The notes under the pieces: generated by a model | Seen by the model: only the letters and a program-made list of their open reading frames with translations | Told to the model about the DNA's origin: nothing | Databases searched by the model: none | From: Clostridia bacterium | GTDB lineage: Bacteria > Bacillota > Clostridia > Saccharofermentanales > Saccharofermentanaceae | NCBI GenBank assembly: GCA_016287245.1 | Contig: JAEEWG010000006.1 | Location: 1-64,000, forward strand | Direction: 5' to 3' | Length of the DNA: 64,000 nt | Program-made: the position numbers and the translations under genes | In this document: positions 35,529 to 44,103 of the stretch, piece by piece | How the letters are laid out: each line of letters starts with the position of its first letter | How positions within the stretch are numbered: the stretch's first letter is position 1

Positions 35529-36135
35529 TCGAGGTGAGTTCCCGGTATACTCTTGCCACCGGAAGGCCTACGACGGAATAGTAATCGCCGCAGATGGAGT
35601 CGATGAGAAGGGCACCCTGATCCTGGATGCCATAGGCGCCGGCCTTATCCATCGGAGAGCCGGTAGCGATATAGGCATCGATCAGTTTCTCCTGCCGCTC
35701 ATCTAAGTCGTGGAATCTTACGTCGGCAAAAGAACTGAACGTGCGGACAGTTTTTTGATTTTGAATACAGACGCCCGTATAGACGCGGTGGACTTTCCCG
35801 GAAAGGGTGGTCAGCATGCGGCGGGCGTCTTTTTCGTCCTTCGGTTTCCCGAGGATCTCATCGGCGGTGACAACTACGGTGTCGGATCCGATGACCGTCG
35901 CATCCGGACATTCTTTTAACACGGCCGAAGCTTTTGCCCTGGCCTGGGCGCAGGCGACTTCCTGCGCGATCTGATACATATCGACACGGATCCCGCCTTC
36001 TTTAAAGATGTGCAGGACTTTCTCCTCGACCGCGTCTTCGTCGACATGGGAGGTTCGGACTTCAAAAGAAAGCCCCGTCATCGAGAGCAGCTCGAAGCGG
36101 CGGGGGGATTTACTTGCGAGTATTAATCTAGACAT
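35515..36135 (-). CDS. maf: Maf-family nucleoside triphosphate pyrophosphatase
   Basis: A 206-residue house-cleaning enzyme that hydrolyses dTTP/UTP and modified nucleotides. Seen: LILASKSPRRFELLSM at the N terminus, VIGSDTVVVTADEILGKP, DKAGAYGIQDQGALLIDSICGDYYSVVGLP at the end of the active site (quoted in part: AGAYGIQDQGA). The length is standard. It lies 35 bp downstream of nadC on the same strand and probably belongs to that transcript. Confidence 0.95.
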   Translation of the reverse strand: MSRLILASKSPRRFELLSMTGLSFEVRTSHVDEDAVEEKVLHIFKEGGIRVDMYQIAQEVACAQARAKASAVLKECPDATVIGSDTVVVTADEILGKPKDEKDARRMLTTLSGKVHRVYTGVCIQNQKTVRTFSSFADVRFHDLDERQEKLIDAYIATGSPMDKAGAYGIQDQGALLIDSICGDYYSVVGLPVARVYRELTSIMGS

Positions 36136-36170
36136 GCTGTCCCTTTCTTCTTCTCCAAAAGATCCAGCCG

Positions 36171-37028
36171 TTATTCGATCGGCTTTAAGTTCTTCATGGA
36201 GAAATCGAGGATCGGTGCGGAGTGTGTAAGAGCTCCGCAGGAGATGAAATCTACGCCGATCTCGGCGAGCTTCTTCAGACGCTCGATGCTCATGTTACCG
36301 GAAGCTTCGAGTTCCGCCTTGCCCTTGGCCATAGCGACGGCCTGCGCGGTCATCTCATCGGTCATGTTGTCGAGCATGATGATGTCGGCCTTCGCATCGA
36401 GAGCTTCCTGGAGCATCTCAAGGTTTTCGACTTCCACTTCGATCTTTCTTACGAACGGCGCATAGGCGCGGGCCATTTCGACAGCTTTGGCGATCGAACC
36501 GGCAGCTCCGATGTGGTTGTCCTTGATGAGAACACCGTCCGAGAGGTTATAGCGGTGGTTCGTGCCGCCGCCGATACGTACTGCGTACTTTTCGAAAGGA
36601 CGCATGTTCGGAGTGGTCTTTCTGGTGTCGAGGAGCTTGGTGTCATAGCCCTCGAGTTCTTTTGCCATAGAATGGGTAAGCGTCGCGATGCCGCTCATGC
36701 GCTGCAGGAAGTTGAGCGCTGTTCTCTCGCCGCTTAAGACCGCACGGCCGTCACCGACGAGCACGCCGATGACATCACCCTTATGGATCTCCTCGCCGTC
36801 TTTGAAGTTGGCGCGGAAAGAGGAGTTGTCGCAGAGCATCTCGAAAACACGGGTGAAGACGTCGATGCCGCAGAGGATACCGTCCTGCTTGCAGATCAGG
36901 TTCACCGTGACCATGAAGGGCTCCGGCATGATGGCCTGCGTCGTTACATCATCGGAAGTGATGTCTTCGCGCAGGGCGCGCATGATATATTCGTCCCAAA
37001 GGATCGTGTTAAGTACACCATTGTTCAT
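36171..37028 (-). CDS. nadC: Nicotinate-nucleotide diphosphorylase (quinolinate phosphoribosyltransferase)
   Basis: A 285-residue enzyme that converts quinolinate and PRPP to nicotinate mononucleotide. Seen: REDITSDDVTTQAI, GDGRAVLSGERTALNFLQRMSGIAT (start of it), DTRKTTPNMRPFEKYAVRIGGG in part as TRKTTPNMRP, LSDGVLIKDNH, VEVENLEMLQEA, IMLDNM and ISCGALTHSAP. The ATG of MNNGVLNTI is chosen because AAGGAT lies six bases upstream; it overlaps nadB by 20 bp. The usual third gene nadA is not present in the window. Confidence 0.96.
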   Translation of the reverse strand: MNNGVLNTILWDEYIMRALREDITSDDVTTQAIMPEPFMVTVNLICKQDGILCGIDVFTRVFEMLCDNSSFRANFKDGEEIHKGDVIGVLVGDGRAVLSGERTALNFLQRMSGIATLTHSMAKELEGYDTKLLDTRKTTPNMRPFEKYAVRIGGGTNHRYNLSDGVLIKDNHIGAAGSIAKAVEMARAYAPFVRKIEVEVENLEMLQEALDAKADIIMLDNMTDEMTAQAVAMAKGKAELEASGNMSIERLKKLAEIGVDFISCGALTHSAPILDFSMKNLKPIE

Positions 37029-38316
37029 AGAAATCCTTATCCCTTCTCTTGATCTCTTCAAGAACGATCTCGCGGTATTCCTTCGCGAAATCTCTGCCTT
37101 CGTACTGTGTAAAGTCTACGTCCTCGACCTCTGTCGGCTCGTAGGGGATGGTCTCCTCGATGTTCTGTGCGGAACGCTTCGCGAATACGAGGCTCTCGAG
37201 GAGGGAGTTGCTGCCGAGACGGTTCTTGCCGTGCACGCCGGTGCAGGAAGTCTCGCCGATGGCGTAAAGGTTATCCATGGAAGTTCTGCCCTTAAGGTCC
37301 ACTTCGATACCGCCCATGAAATAGTGCTGGGCAGGGGTTACCGGGAAGGGCTCCTTCAGGATGTCGTAGCCTTCTTCCTTGCAGTGCTCAAGGATGTTCG
37401 GGAAATGGCTCTTGACCAGTTCCGGATCGAGATGCGTGACATCCAGCCATACGAAGCCTCTGCCGTCCTTTTCCATCTGCTTCTTGATCGCAGCGGAAAC
37501 GACGTCACGGGGCTGAAGCTCGTCGGTAAAGCGCTCCATGTCCTTGTTGCGGAGCACACCGCCTTCGCCTCGAACGGCCTCGGAGATGAGGAAAGATCTG
37601 CCCGGCTTCTCGGAATAGAGGGATGTCGGGTGGATCTGGATGTAGTTGATATCCTTAAGGAGCACGTTGTGCTTCAGCGCGATCGCCAGCGAGTCACCGG
37701 TGATGTGACGGAAAGCGGTACTGTGCTTGAAAAGTCCGCCGATACCGCCGGTTGCCAGGACGACGGCCTTGCCGAATACTGCCTGGAAGTTGCCTTCCTG
37801 ATCCTGGGTGATGATGCCCTTGCAGACATTCTTCTCACAGATCAGGTCGACCATGGTGGTATGCTCGTGAAGATCGATATTTTTCTTTTCTCTTACGTTC
37901 TGGAGGAGCTTGCTGGTGATCTCCTGTCCGGTGATGTCCTCGTGATGGAGGATACGGGAAGCGGAGTGACCGCCTTCCTTCGTAAGGTCCAGATCGTCGC
38001 CCTTCTTATCGAAGTTGACGTGGTAGTCGAGGAGCTCTCTGATGATGACCGGAGACTGGCGGATCATGGTGTCGACGGCTTTTCTCGAATTCTCGTAATG
38101 GCCGGCACGGAGTGTATCCTCGAAGTAATCCTCGTAGTCTTCGGAGTCCTTGAGAGCGGCGATACCGCCCTGAGCGAGGTAGGACGCGCTGTTCTCGAGC
38201 GTGTCTTTGGTGAGCATGTAAATGGAAAGATTCTCCGGAAGATGCAGTGCGCAGAACAGTCCGGCGGCACCGGTACCAACGATCACAACATCTGCGGACG
38301 TAGTGGAATAGGACAT
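37009..38316 (-). CDS. nadB: L-aspartate oxidase
   Basis: A 435-residue flavoprotein that oxidises aspartate to iminoaspartate, with fumarate as acceptor in anaerobes. Seen: FAD fold VVIVGTGAAGLFCALHL, YLAQGGIAAL, EGGHSASRILHHED (substrate block), ATGGIGGLFKHST, HPTSLY, EAVRGEGGVLRN and ETSCTGVHGKNRLGSNSLLE in part (GVHGKNRLGSNS). It is short compared with E. coli NadB (about 540) because the C-terminal helical region is reduced, which is common in Firmicutes. TTAGGAGGGG precedes the ATG. Leads the nadB-nadC-maf transcript. Confidence 0.95.
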   Translation of the reverse strand: MSYSTTSADVVIVGTGAAGLFCALHLPENLSIYMLTKDTLENSASYLAQGGIAALKDSEDYEDYFEDTLRAGHYENSRKAVDTMIRQSPVIIRELLDYHVNFDKKGDDLDLTKEGGHSASRILHHEDITGQEITSKLLQNVREKKNIDLHEHTTMVDLICEKNVCKGIITQDQEGNFQAVFGKAVVLATGGIGGLFKHSTAFRHITGDSLAIALKHNVLLKDINYIQIHPTSLYSEKPGRSFLISEAVRGEGGVLRNKDMERFTDELQPRDVVSAAIKKQMEKDGRGFVWLDVTHLDPELVKSHFPNILEHCKEEGYDILKEPFPVTPAQHYFMGGIEVDLKGRTSMDNLYAIGETSCTGVHGKNRLGSNSLLESLVFAKRSAQNIEETIPYEPTEVEDVDFTQYEGRDFAKEYREIVLEEIKRRDKDFYEQWCT

Positions 38317-38406
38317 ATGACGACCCCTCCTAACGAAATATCCCGGGAATAGATCTTTTCCATGGGGCCCTATATAAAGAGGACGACAGGAACCGGGCTT
38401 TTTTCG

Positions 38407-38435
38407 ATTTTATCACGCGCTACGGCAAGTGACAA
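38407..38435 (-). promoter_or_regulatory. Promoter of nadB-nadC-maf
   Basis: On the minus strand -35 TTGTCA (38430-38435), 17 bp, -10 TAAAAT (38407-38412). Its -35 coincides with that of the divergent promoter at 38429-38457. Confidence 0.65.
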
Positions 38436-38457
38436 GGGAAAGGCGAAGGGGTATAAT
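38429..38457 (+). promoter_or_regulatory. Divergent promoter of the 38524 membrane protein gene
   Basis: -35 GTGACA (38429-38434), 17 bp, -10 TATAAT (38452-38457), 67 bp before the start codon. It shares the -35 bases with the nadB promoter on the other strand. Confidence 0.7.
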
Positions 38458-38523
38458 ACCATTACTTCGTAAACTTGGATAAATATGTCGAAGTTCAGAT
38501 CTTTAGGAAAGGAGAAGCAGAAG

Positions 38524-39582
38524 ATGAAACGTGACATCATAGGTGATATCTTCCTCGGCGGAGTATTGCTGTCGCTTCTTTTCCTGTTTTCCTACCCGGC
38601 ATATTTCTGCTATACGGCGAACGTTCCGAGGGAGATCTCCCTGCCGGAAACGATCATGAGCCTCTGTTTTGTCGCGGCGCTTATCCTGACCTGTATCTGG
38701 TTCTGCTGGAAAAAGAAGGTCTGGGTCATGCTCGGTGTCGCAGCTTTCGGCCTGCTGGCATATATCCCGAAGTGGTTCCTGCCGAAGGTCAACCTCAATA
38801 TCGTCATGAACGGCAAGAGCCTTGTGGATTCGATCCTCTCGATGGTCTTAAACCGCATCTATGAACTGACGCACGCGCCTTTTGCCGGGCTGATCGGCAT
38901 CGTGCCCGAGAAGACGGCTGACGGTCTGACCTATACGATCCTGCCGATCGCGGTCATCTCCTATATCCTGGCGCAGATCGTCCGTTTCTACCATAACGCC
39001 TACGTGACAGAGAAGAAGCAGATCCACGATTTTGCCCACTTCCGCAAAGTCAACGATGTGCGCGCGCCTTCTTTCTCTCCTGAACTGGAGAGCGAAGGCC
39101 CGTCCCCGCTCGGTACGATCGTTCTGAATGAAAAGGCCGAGGTCGCAAAAGAGACTTTCCCTGTAAAAAAGGCGGACAACGACGCGACAGTCCCGAATGT
39201 TCTTTCTTCGGAAGCGCCCGCCGGGAATATCGGTTCCAGGGAGCAGGATACCGCCGTGATCGCGCTTTCGGCCCATGCGCCGACTTCGGCACCGACCGAA
39301 GAGACCAAGGTCATTGCACTGGCGGCGCATGCACCGACGTCTGCACCGGCATCTGCGCCGGCAGAAGATACTTCCGTGATCGCGCTTGCGGCACACGCAC
39401 CGACTTCGGCGCCTGCGGATGAGGAAAAGGCGGAAACTGAAGAAGCTCCTTCGGCGGTGGAGGAAAAACTCCCCGAAGATGCACCGGTAAAAGAAGAAGC
39501 GGCTCCGGAGAATGCGGAGCTCGATTTTCCGGATGTGCATGGTGAAGCTGAGAAGATAGACGTTTTCGGCGATGACGAATAA
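38524..39582 (+). CDS. Membrane protein with C-terminal AHAPTSAP repeats, unknown function
   Basis: A 352-residue protein. The ATG of MKRDIIGDI follows AAAGGAG by nine bases; an upstream ATG has no good site. Four membrane helices lie at about 8-28, 41-59, 63-81 and 135-155. The C-terminal 190 residues are cytoplasmic or surface-exposed, acidic and Ala/Glu/Pro-rich, with three copies of a 20-odd-residue unit containing VIALSAHAPTSAP or VIALAAHAPTSAP. I recognise no family. It stands in front of the hemolysin III family gene, 56 bp apart, with an own promoter. Confidence 0.72.
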   Translation: MKRDIIGDIFLGGVLLSLLFLFSYPAYFCYTANVPREISLPETIMSLCFVAALILTCIWFCWKKKVWVMLGVAAFGLLAYIPKWFLPKVNLNIVMNGKSLVDSILSMVLNRIYELTHAPFAGLIGIVPEKTADGLTYTILPIAVISYILAQIVRFYHNAYVTEKKQIHDFAHFRKVNDVRAPSFSPELESEGPSPLGTIVLNEKAEVAKETFPVKKADNDATVPNVLSSEAPAGNIGSREQDTAVIALSAHAPTSAPTEETKVIALAAHAPTSAPASAPAEDTSVIALAAHAPTSAPADEEKAETEEAPSAVEEKLPEDAPVKEEAAPENAELDFPDVHGEAEKIDVFGDDE

Positions 39583-39638
39583 ACCGGAAACGGAAAAAAG
39601 TGTGAATATATTAAGAAGTAAAAAGGGAGGCATAAGAA

Positions 39639-40430
39639 ATGTCAACGAACAAGTCATTCTGGAGAGTCTGGCTGGAGGGATCGAAAGCACATAAGGAAGC
39701 AGGAAACACTGTCTCGGAGGATCCGCTCGAAGAGGGACTTCGTGATCTTACCTGGGCAGATGAAGAATCCGCCCGCAAAGTAAAGACGGAAGAGTCTTTC
39801 GGCGAAGAGATCGGAAACGCGACGACACACGGTGTCATGGCGGCATTTATGCTGGGCATCCTGCCATATGCGGCCGTACATGCGTATCTCAGCGCAAAGG
39901 AAGGACATGCGATCCTGAACACGGTAGCGATCTCGATCTTCTGCATCGGTACTTTCCTTATGTTCCTGATGTCGACCATCGACCACACCATGAAACACGG
40001 CACCAAGCAGAAAGCCGTATTTAACCGCCTCGACCACATCATGATCTTCTACGCTATCGCCGGCACCTACACGCCGATCTGCCTTTCGATCATCGGCGGC
40101 AAGTGGGGCATCGGTCTTTGCATCGCGCAGTGGGTCGTCGTTATCGCCGGTACCCTGAAGAAAGCCATCTCCTTCTCGAAGACGGCGATCTCCTATATAT
40201 TCTCCACGCTCCTTTATCTGCTGATGGGCTGGATGATCGTTCTTTGTTTCCCGATCCTTTACGCCCGGACGAATCATGTGACATTCTGGCTGATCCTGGC
40301 CGGCGGTATCTGCTACACCACCAGTGTCATTCTGTTCTACATGCGTTTTAAGTTCGCGCACATGATCTTCCACCTGCTCGTGGACTTCGGTGCGATCTGC
40401 CACGTGATCGCTCTTTGTTTCTTCGCATAA
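39639..40430 (+). CDS. Hemolysin III/TrhA (PAQR-like) membrane protein
   Basis: A 263-residue protein with seven membrane helices after a soluble N-terminal arm of about 60 residues. Family markers are GNATTHGVMAAFMLGI, TIDHTMKH, RLDHIMIFYAIAGTYTPICL and DFGAICHVIAL, whose histidines, serine and aspartate are the zinc site of the PAQR superfamily. Despite the name, these proteins are not proven hemolysins; some act in membrane energetics and fluidity. The N-terminal arm is longer than usual. GGGAGG precedes the ATG. The aminopeptidase gene follows 14 bp later. Confidence 0.92.
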   Translation: MSTNKSFWRVWLEGSKAHKEAGNTVSEDPLEEGLRDLTWADEESARKVKTEESFGEEIGNATTHGVMAAFMLGILPYAAVHAYLSAKEGHAILNTVAISIFCIGTFLMFLMSTIDHTMKHGTKQKAVFNRLDHIMIFYAIAGTYTPICLSIIGGKWGIGLCIAQWVVVIAGTLKKAISFSKTAISYIFSTLLYLLMGWMIVLCFPILYARTNHVTFWLILAGGICYTTSVILFYMRFKFAHMIFHLLVDFGAICHVIALCFFA

Positions 40431-40444
40431 GAAAGGGGAAAGAA

Positions 40445-42124
40445 ATGAAAAACGTTAGGAAAATCCTGGCTGTTGCCCTGACTCTGGGCATGGTCCTGTC
40501 TGTTGTTGCCTGCGGCCAGACGGCTGAAACCACCAAAAAGAAGAAAAAGAAAAAGACGAAAAAGACTACGACGACGATCACTGAAACGACCGAAGAGCCG
40601 AGTCTTTCCACATCGTATGAGACAGATCCTCCGTCCGATTCCACAAGCGGGACCGAAAAGCCTTCCGCGACGCTGTCACCGGATTTTAAGGCACCGGACA
40701 AGGGCTGCGCTATCGCGATCCCGACGACGGAGCGCTATCAGTATGTGCTGGATCTCACGCTCGATGCGAAGGAGAACACGGTCGGCGGACACGTGGAAGT
40801 GACATTCTTTAATAACTCGGATGAAAGCTGGGACGAGCTGTGCCTGCGCGATTATTCCAGCCTTTTTGTGGATGCGGATACATCAGGGATCACCTATGTG
40901 AATGAGACGAACGGCGCGCTGACGGAGATCACGAATATCACGGACAGCCGCGACAAGAGCAAGATCGAGATGAGACGCGACAATGATGTCTCTGTCGTAT
41001 GGTTCCCGCTTTCCAAGGCACTTGCCCCGAAGGAGAAGATGACCCTCTCCTACGATTTTGTAGCGAAGATCCCGACGCTTGCCGACCGCTATGGGGTGAA
41101 AAACGGCGTCTTCAACGTGACGAACTTCTACCCGATCCTCGCGGTATATACGGAAAACGGCTGGTCGCACGAAGCTTTCTATAACGAGGGCGAGTGCTTC
41201 TTCTCCGAGGTTTCGGATTATGAGGTGACTCTGCGCGTTCCGAAGGACTTTACCGCCCTGACCACGGGAACCGCATCTTCTGAAAAAACAGAAGGCAGCA
41301 GCAAGATCTATACGATCGATGCGCCCTGTGTCCGCGACTTCGTCTTCAGTGCCTGTGAGACTTTTGACATACTCGAAGGCGACTATAACGGTGTGCATAT
41401 CAACGTGGCGTATAACTCGGCGCACCCGGCGACAAAGGAAATGGAGGAGGTCCAGGCGGTTTCGCTTAAGGCTTCCCAGGATTCTCTTGCCGCTCTCGGA
41501 TCTGCTTTCGGCGAGTATCCGTATCCGGAAGTAGACGTGATCCTGGCGACGATCGATGCCGGCGGCATGGAGTATCCGAACCTGGTCATCATCACGGACG
41601 ACCAGTACTACACCAGAAAGAACGCATATGAGACGATCCCTTACGAGGAACTCGGTGTCACGATCGCGCACGAGCTCGGACACCAGTGGTTCATGGGCAT
41701 CGTCGGCAATAACTCGGGCCTTGAACCTTGGCTGGACGAGTCTTTCGCCTCTTACTCGGAGACCGTCTACGAGGCGTGGGTAGGGCTGAAAGACCGGTAC
41801 GAGAACTTTTCAAGAGACAGCAACGACCTCGTGTATATCGATAACATGGCGTATTACCCGGAACTTCCGATCAACCGTTCCCGATATGCCTTCCCGAACA
41901 TGAACGATTATCTGAATGCGGTGTATTTTACCGGCAAAGCGGCTCTTTTCCAGATGGGAGAGATCATCGGAAGAGATGAATTCAATGGCGTGGTCCGCGA
42001 ATATGTGCAGAGAAATGCCTTTACCAACTCGACCGAAGAGCGCTTCTTCGAGGTGCTCTATGAGTGTGCCGGGAAAGACAATGAGGATCTTAATCTTCTG
42101 ATCAAAAACGTTTTCAATCGGTGA
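40445..42124 (+). CDS. Lipid-anchored M1-family metallo-aminopeptidase
   Basis: A 559-residue lipoprotein. Lipobox LSVVAC (Cys about residue 22), then a KKKKKKKTKK run and a Thr/Glu linker (TTTITETTEEP). The catalytic part is M1: N-terminal beta saddle (YVLDLTLDAKENTVGG), GGMEYPN substrate block near residue 373, and the zinc site TIAHELGHQWF near residue 409 with ligand E in WLDESFASY. The C-terminal helical domain is short, ending near YECAGKDNEDL, as in the compact M1 form. It would trim peptides outside the cell. The start is the ATG after GAAAGGGG, inside the operon with hemolysin III. Confidence 0.92.
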   Translation: MKNVRKILAVALTLGMVLSVVACGQTAETTKKKKKKKTKKTTTTITETTEEPSLSTSYETDPPSDSTSGTEKPSATLSPDFKAPDKGCAIAIPTTERYQYVLDLTLDAKENTVGGHVEVTFFNNSDESWDELCLRDYSSLFVDADTSGITYVNETNGALTEITNITDSRDKSKIEMRRDNDVSVVWFPLSKALAPKEKMTLSYDFVAKIPTLADRYGVKNGVFNVTNFYPILAVYTENGWSHEAFYNEGECFFSEVSDYEVTLRVPKDFTALTTGTASSEKTEGSSKIYTIDAPCVRDFVFSACETFDILEGDYNGVHINVAYNSAHPATKEMEEVQAVSLKASQDSLAALGSAFGEYPYPEVDVILATIDAGGMEYPNLVIITDDQYYTRKNAYETIPYEELGVTIAHELGHQWFMGIVGNNSGLEPWLDESFASYSETVYEAWVGLKDRYENFSRDSNDLVYIDNMAYYPELPINRSRYAFPNMNDYLNAVYFTGKAALFQMGEIIGRDEFNGVVREYVQRNAFTNSTEERFFEVLYECAGKDNEDLNLLIKNVFNR

Positions 42125-42183
42125 GAAATCATAGGGAAACACCCGAAAATCGCCATATTTCAGCGGACGATCATATTCTTTTC

Positions 42184-42212
42184 TTGCATTCTCGCCACTT
42201 GCGAATTATAAT
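42184..42212 (+). promoter_or_regulatory. Promoter of the SurA/PrsA-like gene
   Basis: -35 TTGCAT (42184-42189), 17 bp, -10 TATAAT (42207-42212), 47 bp before the chosen start. Confidence 0.6.
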
Positions 42213-42258
42213 GATGCGTGCTGATTATTCTATATGAAAGTAAAGGAAGGGCATGAAT

Positions 42259-43836
42259 ATGTCTAAACAGACCGAAAAATCGGGAAAAGCTAAGACGAAA
42301 AAACATATGAAAGTTTCAAAGAAGAACAGGATCATCGCGACCATCGCGATCATCGTTCTTGTACTTCTCTGCTTCAGCTACTTTGCCTATGTGACCGGTC
42401 TTCCGGCCAAGATCCTGCCGGGTGCCAAGATCGTGCACACTGTAGATGGCAAGGAAAAGACGGTAGATCGTCTGACGATCGCAGAGATGAACTATTACTT
42501 TGCTTCCATATATACTAAATACAGTTCCTACGGCATCATCAGTTCCGAGACGGATCTGGATACGGTCTATAATTCGGAATCCGGCCAGACCTACCGCGAT
42601 ATGCTCTGGGAAGAAGCAGCCAGCTCCGCACAGGGCGATTACCTGATCGAGCAGGCGGCCAAGAGCGCAGGCTTTAAGGCTGTGGCTGCAGACAGATATG
42701 CCGAAGCGGAAGTTGACGCTATGCGTGCTAATGTTGAAAGCGTAAATGTTCTCCGCGGTTCCAACATGACATGTGACCAGTACCTGCAGAATGTTTATGG
42801 TTCCGGTATGACCGTTCAGATCTACCGTAAGATCATGAAGCGTCTTGCAGTTGTAGATGAATACAAGCTCGCTGTTCAGGACGGCCAGTTCAAAGCGAAC
42901 CAGGCTGACATTCAGGAGGCTTTCGACAAGGCTCCGGAGAACTACCAGCTCTGCCGCTTCCAGGTTTACTTCATCGGTGCGGATTACACAGCTGATGCTT
43001 CGGAAGAAGAGAAGCAGAAGGCACTCGATGCCGCTCTTGAGAAGGCGCACAAGATCGCTGACGGCTGTAAGAACGCAGTAGATTTCCAGACCAGAGTAAA
43101 GCAGGTCTGCACCGAGGACTACCTTACAAGAATGCTGAACGGCGAAGATCCGACGACCGAAGCAGGTCTTGCAAAGGCTCAGGTCGAAGGTTACAACAAA
43201 GAGTTCGCAGAGCTCTGCTTCAACCCGGAAACACAGGCGAATACCCCGATGGCATTCCTCGATACTCAGGAGACAGGTGCGTATGCGGTTCTTTTCGAGG
43301 ATATTCACGTAGATGAGACACCGACATGCTCTTACCGTGTGATCCAGCTCGATGACGATTACCTCAAGGATCTTTCCCACACTCTGGAAGATAAGGCTCC
43401 GCACCACGAGAAGTGGCACAAAAAGGCGGAAGAGTACATGGCTCAGGCTACGACAGAAGAGCAGTTCATCGAGCTTGCCAAGAAGTACTCCAAAGATACA
43501 AGCAATTTCATCGACGGCGGTTACACCTCCGGCGTAACAGAGGACAGCTTTGAGAAGACGGATATGGGTGACGGTTCTGACCCGGTACTCGCTCCGGAAG
43601 ATGAGAAGCTGATCGCATGGCTTTTCGATCCGGCAAGAAAGAAGGGCGATATGTACATCATCGACTGCGTAAGCAGCGTTAAGCTCTTCTACTTCTGCGA
43701 TAACCTTCCGAAATACCAGAGCCAGATCCGTGACACGCTCACAGCGGAGAACTACAACGCATGGTACACAGGTGTGATCTCTGACACCTCTTACTCCACC
43801 ATCGTGCACCATGGACTGATCGACTTCTTCTCATAA
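42259..43836 (+). CDS. SurA/PrsA-like membrane-anchored foldase
   Basis: A 525-residue protein anchored by one N-terminal helix (about residues 25-47) after a Lys-rich cytoplasmic start. The first extracellular part resembles the SurA/PrsA N-terminal chaperone domain (LTIAEMNYYFASIYTKYS, then RDMLWEEAA). A parvulin-like segment near residues 395-440 (EQFIELAKKYSKDTSNFIDGG) has the spacing of PpiC domains, though the enzyme core is poorly conserved and it may be a pure chaperone. The second ATG is preferred because GGAAGG lies eight bases upstream; an ATG two codons earlier is too close. Stands alone between the aminopeptidase and rpoB. Confidence 0.78.
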   Translation: MSKQTEKSGKAKTKKHMKVSKKNRIIATIAIIVLVLLCFSYFAYVTGLPAKILPGAKIVHTVDGKEKTVDRLTIAEMNYYFASIYTKYSSYGIISSETDLDTVYNSESGQTYRDMLWEEAASSAQGDYLIEQAAKSAGFKAVAADRYAEAEVDAMRANVESVNVLRGSNMTCDQYLQNVYGSGMTVQIYRKIMKRLAVVDEYKLAVQDGQFKANQADIQEAFDKAPENYQLCRFQVYFIGADYTADASEEEKQKALDAALEKAHKIADGCKNAVDFQTRVKQVCTEDYLTRMLNGEDPTTEAGLAKAQVEGYNKEFAELCFNPETQANTPMAFLDTQETGAYAVLFEDIHVDETPTCSYRVIQLDDDYLKDLSHTLEDKAPHHEKWHKKAEEYMAQATTEEQFIELAKKYSKDTSNFIDGGYTSGVTEDSFEKTDMGDGSDPVLAPEDEKLIAWLFDPARKKGDMYIIDCVSSVKLFYFCDNLPKYQSQIRDTLTAENYNAWYTGVISDTSYSTIVHHGLIDFFS

Positions 43837-43841
43837 TGGAT

Positions 43842-43901
43842 CGTTTTTCCGGATCCTCTGACGGATCCGGAAGAAAAACGGCCCGTGAAAAAAGTTACGG
43901 G
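43842..43901. repeat. Inverted repeats after the foldase gene
   Basis: CCGGATCC (43849-43856) pairs with GGATCCGG (43863-43870), extended by T and A tracts, then CCCGT (43882-43886) pairs with ACGGG (43897-43901). No U run follows, so it is not a standard intrinsic terminator, but it is where one would be expected. Confidence 0.45.
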
Positions 43902-43917
43902 ATAATTAAATATATCG

Positions 43918-43986
43918 TTGACACTTGTAAAAGATCGTGGTATCATTCTATACTGCGTTACAATGGGTAGGGGTACTTTACCCATT
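43918..43986 (+). promoter_or_regulatory. rpoB promoter and leader hairpin
   Basis: -35 TTGACA (43918-43923), 17 bp, -10 TATCAT (43941-43946). A leader of about 150 bases follows, with the stem AATGGGTA/TACCCATT (43962-43969 with 43979-43986) and a second small stem GTAAAC/GTTTAC near 44067-44082. The first stem is followed by only two or three U. Confidence 0.7.
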
Positions 43987-44103
43987 TTGACGTGAAAGTA
44001 CGGCGGAGCTTGCAAAGCCTGCTTTCTGAGTGTATAGGAAGGTGCGCGATCTTTTTTGCGTACACGTAAACGGAAGGTTTACGAAGTCGAGAGGTGATGT
44101 GTA

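Noticed and set aside
42316..43812. Open frame of about 498 codons antisense to the foldase gene
   Set aside because: No ribosome site, Cys- and Arg-rich shadow composition, and the plus-strand protein has a signal anchor and family features.
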